Positions 8,006 through 15,193 of a DNA stretch of 18,287 nucleotides are shown in pieces. Each line of letters opens with the position of its first letter. Within the stretch, counting starts at the first letter, position 1. Position numbers and translations under genes: made by a program. Source of the DNA: Desulfobulbaceae bacterium (lineage in GTDB: Bacteria; Desulfobacterota; Desulfobulbia; Desulfobulbales; Desulfobulbaceae); NCBI GenBank assembly GCA_026986885.1, contig JALSNT010000067.1:1-18287 (forward strand), read 5' to 3'. The notes beneath the pieces were generated by a model. It saw only the letters and a list, made by a program, of their open reading frames with translations, was not told the DNA's origin and searched no databases.

Positions 8006-8022
8006 TGCAAGTTGAATGCCGG
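8006..8022 (-). promoter_or_regulatory. Possible sigma-54 (RpoN) -24/-12 promoter for motA
   Basis: The minus strand reads CCGGCATTCAACTTGCA. The GG (8020-8019) and GC (8008-8007) are exactly 10 bases apart, with GGCA and TTGCA matching the consensus TGGCAC-N5-TTGCA. Transcription would start near 7995, about 115 bases before motA. Sigma-54 control of flagellar genes is well known in Proteobacteria and related groups; use here is inferred from the match and its position just after the flgE terminator. Confidence 0.5.
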
Positions 8023-8080
8023 ATATACTTTTGTAAACATGAATAGCCATTGTTATGTTGTTTCAAAGTGTTATAAGTAA

Positions 8081-8118
8081 TAAAAAAGGCCGTCCACCCC
8101 AAAGGGGTAAAACGGCCT
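8081..8118 (-). terminator. Intrinsic terminator after flgE
   Basis: On the minus strand AGGCCGT (8118-8112) pairs with ACGGCCT (8093-8087). A 5-bp inner stem (ACCCC with GGGGT) closes on a 3-base loop, and a T-run (8087-8082) follows. It begins about 50 bases after the flgE stop, the right place and direction to end the fliE-flgE transcript. It splits the cluster into two transcription units. Confidence 0.85.
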
Positions 8119-8167
8119 GGAGTCAAAATTTTGGCGAATAGGTGGAGAGGATAGTTTGTAACTGTGG

Positions 8168-9439
8168 CTATCGCTTCAGATTAATCAACTCTCCTAACAA
8201 TTCATCAACAGTGGAAATTATTTTTGAATTTGCCTGGAAACCGCGTTGGGCGGTGATCATTTTAACAAATTCCTGCCCCATGTCCACATTGGACTGTTCC
8301 AGGGAGTTGGTGAAAATTTTACCAAGTTCCGGGCCGGGAAGGCCGACTCGGGCCGTGCCGGAATCAGTAGTTGCCGTAAACAGGTTGGAGCCCGCCAGAT
8401 CCAGGCCATTGGGATTTTTGAATTTACCGAGAACCAGGGTGGCGATGTTGACCTGGGTGCCGTTGGAATAGGAAGCAACAACCGTTCCTTCACTGTTGAT
8501 GGCGACATTGGTCAGGTTACCGGATCCGAAGCCGTTCTGATCCTGGCCGATGACTTTGGAGGCACTGTCAAACTGGGTGCAGTCAAAATTAAGAGCTATC
8601 TGCTGGTTTGGTTCCGAACCGTTGCCCCAGTCGGCAATGGTGATATTCTCCACCACCGGATCAGGCTTTCCGTCCCCATCGGTATCCGGCAGATGACCCT
8701 GATTATCAAAGGTAAGGCCGCCAAGGGCGGTAAAGGTGGCGGGGTCGCCGTCAATGGTGTAACCGGTGTCCCATTGATTGGCGGTAGCATCGACAAGACG
8801 CCAGTAGGCAGACAGCATATGGGGTTCACCCAGGGTATCAAATACCTGGGAAGAGGCCTGCAGGTTGTATGTAGTTTTGTCGGTTGGATCAATGGCACCG
8901 GCTCCCAGTTCGGGTGAAGAGGCATCAATATTGGTGGTAAAGGTCATTTCCGTGGTTTTCTGGGCCTCCACCAGGCCGGTATTTTTTACCTGTATATCGG
9001 TGGGATCTCCGGGAGCCAGGTCGCCGGTGAGAGGATCAAATAACTTGCCCTGAACCCGGAGGCCTTCCGGGTTGACCAGGTAACCATCGTTATTGAATCT
9101 GAATGCCCCGGCCCTGGTGTATAATGGTGTGTCGTTGTCGGGCTCTTTAACAATAAAAAAGCCGTCACCCTCAATGGCGACATCGGTATCGGAGGCAGTG
9201 GTTTCAAAGGTGCCTTGCGAAAAGACGTTATCAATGGTGGACAGACCGACCCCGCGGCCGACCTGGGAGGTACCGCCGGAACCAAAGACCGTACTGGAGA
9301 GCAGATCGGAAAAGACCGTTCTTGCCCCTTTAAAACCGATGGTATTGGTGTTGGCCAGGTTGTTACCTAAAACACTCATGGCCTGGGCGTTGGTGTTAAG
9401 TCCACTGACGCCGCTAAACATTGCACTTTGGATGCCCAT
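8168..9439 (-). CDS. flgE: FlgE, flagellar hook protein
   Basis: FlgE polymerises into the hook joining rod and filament. From the chosen start it is 423 residues. The N-terminal D0 helix and rod/hook motif (LANTNTIGFKGA, 28-39) and the C-terminal D0 helix (QSNVDMGQEFVKMITAQRGF and the following NSKIISTVDELL) frame the exposed domains. VFDTLGEPHMLSAYWRLVD is the usual FlgE central pattern. An aspartate-rich loop DTDGDGKPD at 252-260 resembles calcium-binding loops. I prefer the ATG at 9439 because AGGAG sits six bases upstream and the protein then begins MGIQSAMFSG, as FlgE proteins do; an in-frame TTG 30 bases upstream is less likely. A terminator follows the gene. No flbD-like small gene follows it, unlike many Firmicutes clusters. 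Confidence 0.97.
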   Translation of the reverse strand: MGIQSAMFSGVSGLNTNAQAMSVLGNNLANTNTIGFKGARTVFSDLLSSTVFGSGGTSQVGRGVGLSTIDNVFSQGTFETTASDTDVAIEGDGFFIVKEPDNDTPLYTRAGAFRFNNDGYLVNPEGLRVQGKLFDPLTGDLAPGDPTDIQVKNTGLVEAQKTTEMTFTTNIDASSPELGAGAIDPTDKTTYNLQASSQVFDTLGEPHMLSAYWRLVDATANQWDTGYTIDGDPATFTALGGLTFDNQGHLPDTDGDGKPDPVVENITIADWGNGSEPNQQIALNFDCTQFDSASKVIGQDQNGFGSGNLTNVAINSEGTVVASYSNGTQVNIATLVLGKFKNPNGLDLAGSNLFTATTDSGTARVGLPGPELGKIFTNSLEQSNVDMGQEFVKMITAQRGFQANSKIISTVDELLGELINLKR

Positions 9440-9445
9440 GGCATT

Positions 9446-9450
9446 CTCCT
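9446..9450 (-). promoter_or_regulatory. Ribosome binding site deciding the flgE start
   Basis: AGGAG on the minus strand lies six bases before the ATG at 9439. It supports this start over the upstream in-frame TTG at 9469. Confidence 0.75.
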
Positions 9451-9472
9451 GCGTGGTTAGTGGCTGCAACCT

Positions 9473-9490
9473 GGAGGAATGCTCTCCTCC
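9473..9490. promoter_or_regulatory. Inverted repeat in the flgE leader
   Basis: In the sense direction GGAGGA (9490-9485) and TCCTCC (9478-9473) flank a 6-base loop, about 34 bases before the flgE ATG. GGAGGA itself looks like a strong Shine-Dalgarno sequence but has no start codon in range. The hairpin could hold it closed, or could affect flgE translation or mRNA stability. No T-run follows, so it is unlikely to be a terminator. Confidence 0.4.
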
Positions 9491-9562
9491 TGTGTATCGT
9501 GCAACCTTTCTTTGATAATTTCAGAGTTGTCTTCAGCGTGAAAAAGTTAACCGGAGTATGCT

Positions 9563-10429
9563 TTATCCGCCGCTGACCGTATCCACTGTCTCCTGCACTG
9601 TCCTGACAGCAGATGCGGCCTCATCAACTATCCCCGCGCCATCCGTTGCGCCAGAGACGTTTTCTTCACTGTTTCCTGTATCGGTCGTTTCCCCGTTATC
9701 CTTTAGCTCGTTTTCAGAAGAATCTGCTTCATAAACGCCATGAATATCATTCATGGAAAAGTCGCCGGCATCGGTAATAAGAAGCGGGTCGGTACCGCCG
9801 AGATCAACTCCGCTTACATTGGTTAGGACAAGTGGCGTAACGCCGGCGGTTTCACCTTCGGTTGTGCTTTTGGATTCAATAACCAGCGAGTATTGTCCAG
9901 GCGGCAGGTGCTCTCCGTTTTCATCAACCCCCTGCCAGGTGATGGCATGGTCCCCGGCCGTAAGATCGGTTGCATTCAAGGTCGCCACCCGTTTTCCCGT
10001 TGAATCCTGAATGTGAATCCGGATTTCGGAAGCACTGCCGTCAACGGTGTAACCTATTTCCGCCGCACCCTCACCAAGCTGGAATGAAGAGCCTGCAACC
10101 CGCACCTCTTTGCCGATCATGGAGAGAGCGGAAAAACGGTCGGAGGTATTCCGGCTTTCCGCCAGTTTATCCATGGAATCGTTGAGGTTGAACAGCTGTT
10201 CCAACTGCGAATAGTTGGCAAGCTGGGCGGTGAACTCGGTCGGGTTCGATGGATTGAGCGGATCCTGGTTCTGGAGCTGGGCAACCAGAAGTTTCAGAAA
10301 ATCATCCTGTCCCAGGGTCTTTTGTTTATCAGCGGTTTTTTTGCCGGTGCCGGTGTTAGAGGCTTTCTCGGCCTTGCCTGCCTGATCGGTTGCCGTGTAA
10401 CCCTGTGATATTCCAGGTATGTATGTCAT
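9563..10429 (-). CDS. flgD: FlgD, hook cap / hook assembly protein, with long acidic tail
   Basis: FlgD is the temporary cap that guides hook subunit assembly. The N-terminal signature FLKLLVAQLQNQDPLNPSNP is at 44-63, followed by TEFTAQLANYSQLEQL. The central FlgD tudor/FnIII-like domains run from about 100 to 230, with the DxxG-type WQGVDENGEHLPPGQYSLVI near 165-184. Typical FlgD ends soon after the DPLLITDAG segment (214-222). This protein runs about 55 residues further (234-288) in a Ser/Thr/Asp/Glu/Gly-rich tail with 14 acidic and only 2 basic residues. Total length of 288 is therefore above the usual 220-240. The ATG has AAAGGAG eight bases upstream and follows fliK by 12 bases. Confidence 0.95.
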   Translation of the reverse strand: MTYIPGISQGYTATDQAGKAEKASNTGTGKKTADKQKTLGQDDFLKLLVAQLQNQDPLNPSNPTEFTAQLANYSQLEQLFNLNDSMDKLAESRNTSDRFSALSMIGKEVRVAGSSFQLGEGAAEIGYTVDGSASEIRIHIQDSTGKRVATLNATDLTAGDHAITWQGVDENGEHLPPGQYSLVIESKSTTEGETAGVTPLVLTNVSGVDLGGTDPLLITDAGDFSMNDIHGVYEADSSENELKDNGETTDTGNSEENVSGATDGAGIVDEAASAVRTVQETVDTVSGG

Positions 10430-10441
10430 GGTGCAGCTCCT

Positions 10442-11953
10442 TTAAATGTGGACGCTCAAGTTTTGCAGAGGATCAATCCTGTACTGTTCATCAGGTTTTT
10501 CCTCGGGCAGCGAAAAGGTCATATCATTGGTGGCCGTGGGGGCCGGTCGTTTAAATTGCTGCCGGTTGAATTGTTCCTGAAATAACTGGCTGTTGCTGCT
10601 GCCGTCGGAGGCAACATTGACCTGGATATGAGCAAGATTCATTCCCTGCTGTTCCAGGGCCTGACGCAACCTGGGCAGGTTCCTGTCAAGAATGTCCTGT
10701 ACCTGGGGGTTCTGGGCGGTTATATGTGCTTTAATATTGTCCTGCTCTACCTTTATCTCCATGCGTAGTTCGCCCAGCTCGGCCGGATGCAGTCGGATGG
10801 TAACATTACCGGATTCCAGTTGCCGACTCATGTTAAAATGGCCGGTTACCTGGTCGATAATCTGACTGTGCGGCACTTCGATACCAGACGGCAGGTGAAG
10901 CAGAGGTGCCGTTGTATTTGTCGAAGCAGATGGTTGCGTGGTTGTCGTGCCGGTCTGGTCAAGGGAAAAAACAGGTGTTATGTCCAGACCGGCCGGCCTG
11001 GCCGGTGTCTCGGCTCCCTGTGGGAGGGGGGAGTTTTGCGTTGAATTTTTTCCGCTCTGCCCGGGTTGCTGTTCGTTTCCTGATTCGGCTTCAGGATTTG
11101 TCGTTGTGACCCCGGGTAAACTGGAATGGATAAAATTGGCATTTGCGTCCTGTGGCTGGTTCGGCGCCTGCACGCTGTTGCCGGGCGTGCCATGTGCCGG
11201 GGCCTGCGGTGCAACCGATGCCTGGATTCCCTGGGCATTGATGGTGATTTTCTGACTTTCATTGACTGTCTGTGCCGTCGTCCCGCGCTGCTGACCGGCA
11301 GCGGCCCCCACCTTTGTGTGAGTGAATTGGGCCTGCCACCCCTCAACGACCATTTTTTCCGGTATTTTTTCCAATTGTTGCCCGGTCGACTCTGTATGCA
11401 TGCGCTCCATGGCGGTTAATGGTTGTTCGTCGGTGGCCTTGGCCAGAAGATCGGCAAGAACTGCTTGTCCGTCCCGGGTCGACAAAGATACTGGTTTGTC
11501 GGCTTGCGTGATCCCTGACGGCTGCTTGTCGGTCAATATCGGTTCGCCGGCCTTCGTCGTACCCTTGTCCGGCACCGTCAGTATGTGCTGGAGAGATGAA
11601 TTTTGTAGTAATTGTCTGAGGATTTCTTTAGTCCCATCGGTTCCGCTTGTCCGGCTGTCCTTTTTGTCTTCATCGCCGGCGTTATGCTCCTTATGAACGG
11701 CAGCGGGGTGCTTCTCCCCGGTTGCCCGGATCGTATGTTCGTTGTCGGACGGTTTTTCCTCAGGCTTCCCCTTGGGCCGGGGTCGGCCTTCTGCTGCTGT
11801 CTGTGCATCATGCCGGGTCTTATCCGCCTGTTGTCGGGCATCCTTGAGATGTCTGCTGAAATGGCTTTCTCCGGCGGCGGCGCCGGCAGATGGTGCATCG
11901 GTCGGTGCTGGAGCCGGCTGGGGAGCTGCCGGCAGGGCTGATATGGCTTGCAT
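10442..11953 (-). CDS. fliK: FliK, hook-length control protein
   Basis: FliK is the exported molecular ruler that measures hook length and triggers the FlhB switch. From the ATG at 11953 it is 503 residues. The first 360 or so are low-complexity, rich in Gln, Thr, Pro, Ala and Ser, as expected of the ruler. The conserved Flg_hook domain lies at about 370-447: TIRLHPAELGELRMEIKVEQ, then QDILDRNLPRLRQALEQQGM, and IQVNV. A Gln/Asn-rich tail follows. The ATG is preceded by AAAGGAA with a six-base gap; an in-frame TTG directly before it is a less likely start. It lies between the YlxF/MotE-like gene and flgD, the usual place. Confidence 0.95.
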   Translation of the reverse strand: MQAISALPAAPQPAPAPTDAPSAGAAAGESHFSRHLKDARQQADKTRHDAQTAAEGRPRPKGKPEEKPSDNEHTIRATGEKHPAAVHKEHNAGDEDKKDSRTSGTDGTKEILRQLLQNSSLQHILTVPDKGTTKAGEPILTDKQPSGITQADKPVSLSTRDGQAVLADLLAKATDEQPLTAMERMHTESTGQQLEKIPEKMVVEGWQAQFTHTKVGAAAGQQRGTTAQTVNESQKITINAQGIQASVAPQAPAHGTPGNSVQAPNQPQDANANFIHSSLPGVTTTNPEAESGNEQQPGQSGKNSTQNSPLPQGAETPARPAGLDITPVFSLDQTGTTTTQPSASTNTTAPLLHLPSGIEVPHSQIIDQVTGHFNMSRQLESGNVTIRLHPAELGELRMEIKVEQDNIKAHITAQNPQVQDILDRNLPRLRQALEQQGMNLAHIQVNVASDGSSNSQLFQEQFNRQQFKRPAPTATNDMTFSLPEEKPDEQYRIDPLQNLSVHI

Positions 11954-11959
11954 CAATGG

Positions 11960-11966
11960 TTCCTTT
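11960..11966 (-). promoter_or_regulatory. Ribosome binding site deciding the fliK start
   Basis: AAAGGAA on the minus strand is six bases before the ATG at 11953. This favours that ATG over the TTG at 11956. Confidence 0.6.
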
Positions 11967-11977
11967 GTAAAAAAATA

Positions 11978-12562
11978 TCAGTTTAGCGAGGTAAAGGCTG
12001 AACTCAGTTGTGCGGCTTTATCCTTGTCCATGTTGTTGAGTATCTTGGCAGCGGCCTTGGTTTTCATGTCTGCCAGCAGGTCGATGGCTAATTTCTTGTC
12101 AAGGGCACTCATGATACGGGCTGCTTTTTCCGGAGACATCTTTGCGTACATTTTACTGAGATCGCGTATTCTTTTTTGTTCCCGGGCATCCTTTTCGGCA
12201 AGGAGCTTTTTGATCTGCAGCCTGGTCTGTTCAAGTTGGTCAAGTTTCTTATCGACCTCGGCTGCCAATCTCTTTAGTTCCTTTTTTCGATTTTCCAGCT
12301 CACGGCGTTCCTGGATAAGTCCTTGCCGTTCATGCTGCAGGGCCTGCAAAACCCGCCGTTGCTCAACAGAGCTGAACCGGGGTTCGTTGTCATTTTGTTC
12401 CTTTACGGTATTTTTTTGTGGTCGTTTTGTGGTTGTTTGCGTGGTTGCCGTCAGGCCAGGCGTCGCCAGGACTGTAAAAAAGACCAGGAGAATGAGACCA
12501 GGGAAAATAGTGGGGACAAGGGGAATAATTTTTATTTTTTTGCGGGATGCTGTTTTTATCAT
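11978..12562 (-). CDS. YlxF/MotE-like membrane coiled-coil protein with MgtE_N-like C-terminus
   Basis: The 194-residue protein has a basic N-terminus (KTASRKKIK), one membrane-spanning or uncleaved signal segment at about 12-36, a Thr/Gln-rich linker, and a heptad-like coiled coil (about 65-135, very rich in Glu, Lys, Gln, Arg and Leu). A small helical C-terminal domain (137-190) contains MYAKMSPEKAARIMSALDKK and DLLADMKTKAAAKILNNMD, which resembles the MgtE intracellular N-terminal repeats. This architecture and the slot between fliJ and fliK match Bacillus YlxF and the MotE family. MotE of Sinorhizobium is a periplasmic chaperone of the MotC motor protein; no MotC is visible here, so a general role in the stator or motor is inference only. 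The ribosome site is weak (CAGG five bases before the ATG), and the gene follows fliJ by 41 bases. Confidence 0.8.
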   Translation of the reverse strand: MIKTASRKKIKIIPLVPTIFPGLILLVFFTVLATPGLTATTQTTTKRPQKNTVKEQNDNEPRFSSVEQRRVLQALQHERQGLIQERRELENRKKELKRLAAEVDKKLDQLEQTRLQIKKLLAEKDAREQKRIRDLSKMYAKMSPEKAARIMSALDKKLAIDLLADMKTKAAAKILNNMDKDKAAQLSSAFTSLN

Positions 12563-12603
12563 GATAACCTGATAACAACCTCAATTCAGGAACAAGTGTT
12601 GTC

Positions 12604-13038
12604 CTACCTGCGCCCGTGCCGTAATACGGCGATTTCGTCAAGCATGGCGGCTTCCTGTATCTCTTTATATTGTTTATAGGCCATGTTTTGTTTTTCCTTT
12701 AGTTTTTCCAGGGCCTTTTTTTCCTGGCCGGCATGCAGCAGACGCCTGCGCCTGCGTGCCACTTCCTTTTGCTGGTCGGCCAGTTTTTTCTGTAATTCTA
12801 CCAATTCTTCCCGGTTAACAAGAATTCTGTTTTCATAGAGAAGCAGCCGGTCAGCTGTTGTTCCTTCCCCTTTTTCACGTTCCAGGTTGCTGTACAGCTC
12901 GGCTAATATGTTCTTTGCCTCTTCAACTTTCTCCTTGATTTCACTTTCTTTTCTACAGCTGGTAAAGAGCTTTTGCCTGGCCTCGTCTTCAAGCTGTTTG
13001 CGGTACCTGAGGACCGGCTCCATGGAAAACGGTTTCAT
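12604..13038 (-). CDS. fliJ: FliJ, flagellar export chaperone / ATPase stalk
   Basis: FliJ is the coiled-coil stalk inserted in the FliI hexamer ring and also escorts chaperones. The 144-residue product is predicted to be almost all helical, very rich in Lys, Glu, Arg and Gln, with the family opening FSMEPVLRYRKQLEDEARQ (4-22) and a closing arm near QNMAYKQYKEIQEAAMLDEI. Sequence conservation in FliJ is low, so context matters: its ATG overlaps the fliI stop as ATGA, the standard arrangement. Confidence 0.92.
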   Translation of the reverse strand: MKPFSMEPVLRYRKQLEDEARQKLFTSCRKESEIKEKVEEAKNILAELYSNLEREKGEGTTADRLLLYENRILVNREELVELQKKLADQQKEVARRRRRLLHAGQEKKALEKLKEKQNMAYKQYKEIQEAAMLDEIAVLRHGRR

Positions 13039-14420
13039 GATTTGTTTTCATCTCTTTCCGGATTTTTCCTTCGTTCAACATTACGTCGTCCGGGGCGTCT
13101 TCGGTCGCGCCCCTTACGGTCACTCACCAGGTTGCCAAGATCGCGGATGGTTTCATCAAGGGAGGCCGATTCATCAAAACCCTGACAGAGAAAGTCATTG
13201 ATGGCATCAATTCTGGAAATGGCATAGTCGATTTTTTTATTACTGCCGGCAGCATAGGCACCGATATTTATCAGGTCTTCAGACTCGCGGTACACGGCCA
13301 TGACATTTCTGGCCTTGCCTGCCAGCTCCATGTGGCGTTTACTGACGATGTCGCGCATGACCCGGGAAGTCGACATCATAACGTCAATGGCCGGATAATG
13401 ATTTCTGGCGGCAATATCTCTTGAGAGAACTATGTGGCCGTCAAGGATGGAACGAACTGAATCCGCTACCGGTTCAGTCAGATCATCGCCATCAACCAGG
13501 ACGGTATACAAGCCGGTGATGGAGCCCTTGCCCTCAAAATTTCCGGCTCGTTCAAGCAGTTTGGGCAAGGTGGCGAATACCGAGGGGGTGTAGCCCTTGG
13601 TGGTCGGCGGTTCCCCGATGGCCAGGCCTATTTCCCGCATTGCCATGGCAAAACGGGTCACGGAATCCATCATCAGCAGGACATTTTTCCCCTGATTACT
13701 GAAATGTTCGGCTATGGCGGTGGCGACAAAGGCACCGCGCATGCGCAACAGCGGTGACTGGTCCGAGGTAACGACCACGATGATGGAACGTTTCAGTCCC
13801 TCTTCACCGAGATCACGTTCAATAAATTCACGTACTTCGCGACCACGTTCCCCTATCAGGGCAATGACGTTGATATCGGCTTTGGCATATTTGGCCATCA
13901 TGCCTAAAAGAACGCTTTTGCCGACACCGGAACCGGCCATAATGCCCATCCTCTGTCCGGTTCCACAGGTGAGCAGTCCATTGATGGCCCGAATACCCAG
14001 GTCAAGGGGCTTTGCTATTTTCTGACGCTGCATGGGGCTGGGCGGCAAGGTGTACAGGGGCGTAGTTGCCTGCAGATGTACGGGGGGGCCGTCATCAATC
14101 ACCTGTTCCATACCGTCGATAACGCGGCCTAACAGGCCATCGCCCACCTTGATGGAGACGCTTTCCCTGACAACACGGATCAGGCTGCCGGGACCAAGGC
14201 CGCGCAGTTCGCCAAGGGGCATCAACAGCGCCTGGTCGTTGTTGTAGCCGACTATTTCAGCCGGGACAGGAGGGCCCTGTTCCAGAGGGCTGATTTCACA
14301 GAGTGAACCTACTGATGAATGGGGGCAGTGTCCTTCGACCACCAGGCCGACGATTCGGCGTACCTTGCCGTAAACCCTTGGGGTGATCAGTTTGTCAATA
14401 TCCTCAGTCCGGATGTTCAT
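13035..14420 (-). CDS. fliI: FliI, flagellar export ATPase
   Basis: FliI is the cytoplasmic ATPase that unfolds and feeds export substrates. Walker A is AGSGVGKS at 162-169, the catalytic Glu is E191 in LIGERGREV, and Walker B is LLMMDSVTR (248-256). The ATPase alpha/beta signature PAIDVMMSTS is at 343-352. The GEPPTTKGYTPSVFATLPKL block (269-288) is typical of type III ATPases. The last 26 residues (436-461) form a strongly basic tail with 12 Lys/Arg, beyond the usual FliI end, which brings the total to 461. The ATG overlaps the fliH stop by one base (TAATG), so coupling is likely. Confidence 0.97.
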   Translation of the reverse strand: MNIRTEDIDKLITPRVYGKVRRIVGLVVEGHCPHSSVGSLCEISPLEQGPPVPAEIVGYNNDQALLMPLGELRGLGPGSLIRVVRESVSIKVGDGLLGRVIDGMEQVIDDGPPVHLQATTPLYTLPPSPMQRQKIAKPLDLGIRAINGLLTCGTGQRMGIMAGSGVGKSVLLGMMAKYAKADINVIALIGERGREVREFIERDLGEEGLKRSIIVVVTSDQSPLLRMRGAFVATAIAEHFSNQGKNVLLMMDSVTRFAMAMREIGLAIGEPPTTKGYTPSVFATLPKLLERAGNFEGKGSITGLYTVLVDGDDLTEPVADSVRSILDGHIVLSRDIAARNHYPAIDVMMSTSRVMRDIVSKRHMELAGKARNVMAVYRESEDLINIGAYAAGSNKKIDYAISRIDAINDFLCQGFDESASLDETIRDLGNLVSDRKGRDRRRPGRRNVERRKNPERDENKS

Positions 14421-15193
14421 TACATGTCGGCGCTGGGGTTATCGCCGTTATTCTTGTCCGGCCGGATGTCATTGCTGCTGTTCTTTTCTTCAAAAAGCTC
14501 CCGTGCTGTCTGCAGTTGCGCTTCAATAGTGGCGTCAACCGTGCAGATATCGGAATCCAACCGACAGCCGCCGCGAAGGATCTCCTTGTCGGTTTTCAAG
14601 GTAACATGGTTGAGCTGTTGCATGGAATTTATCAGATCAGGTACCATTTTCTCGACAACGGCCAGGTCGTCCGGATTGACCCAGATATCGTACTCGTCAT
14701 GTTTCATGGCCATGGCAATGGCGTTTTGCAACGTGTCGGCGATGACATCCCGTCCGGTTGCGACTTCCCTGCCGATAATTTTTCTGCTGAGGGCAATGAC
14801 CAGATTGATCATGTCGCCGTGACTTTGTTCCAGCAGCTCTTCATGCAGGTTGTCCACTTCGCTGCAGGCCTGGGTAAAGGCCTTGATTGCCGATCGTAAT
14901 TCGGAGAGTTGCGCCTGCTTGTCTTCCTGACAGCTTTGTTGTCCCTCCAGTTTGCCCTGGGCATAGGCTTCAGCCCTGATGGCATCAATATCAGGTAACG
15001 GGGTCTGTGGCGGCGGACTGGTTTCCGTCGTCGCTGCCGATTGTTTGCCGTCCATTTCCGCCGGTGTTTCCTTTTCGGGCGGCGGGGTGGATACTTGCCG
15101 GTCTTCCTCGGAAAAATCAGGTGTTATTTTTTCGCTGATCAGGGAGACCGGGGTAAAAGACGGATCGTTTTTGAAGATTTTAGACGAGCTCAT
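14420..15193 (-). CDS. fliH: FliH, flagellar export ATPase regulator
   Basis: FliH is the peripheral stalk that links FliI to FliN in the C-ring. From the chosen ATG it is 257 residues. The N-terminal 70 residues are Pro/Glu/Thr-rich and probably disordered, a helical middle spans about 72-145 (including AEAYAQGKLEG at 74-84), and the C-terminal V-ATPase E-like domain follows. The conserved ILRGGCRLDSDICTVDATIE lies at 205-224. A charged tail ends the protein. I chose the ATG at 15193 because GGGAGG is five bases upstream; it overlaps the end of fliG by 14 bases. A TTG 18 bases further up is in frame but has no better support. Confidence 0.94.
   Translation of the reverse strand: MSSSKIFKNDPSFTPVSLISEKITPDFSEEDRQVSTPPPEKETPAEMDGKQSAATTETSPPPQTPLPDIDAIRAEAYAQGKLEGQQSCQEDKQAQLSELRSAIKAFTQACSEVDNLHEELLEQSHGDMINLVIALSRKIIGREVATGRDVIADTLQNAIAMAMKHDEYDIWVNPDDLAVVEKMVPDLINSMQQLNHVTLKTDKEILRGGCRLDSDICTVDATIEAQLQTARELFEEKNSSNDIRPDKNNGDNPSADM

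Noticed and set aside
7857..8126. Small gene between flgE and motA
   Set aside because: A minus-strand open frame spans the terminator and promoter signals and overlaps the start of motA; it does not resemble FlbD or any family I know.
8246..8917. Plus-strand open frame of 223 codons
   Set aside because: It is antisense to flgE and has no recognisable domain.
11742..12572. Plus-strand open frame of 276 codons
   Set aside because: It is antisense to the start of fliK and the whole MotE-like gene; the Ser/Arg/Phe-rich composition mirrors Lys/Glu-rich coiled-coil codons on the other strand.
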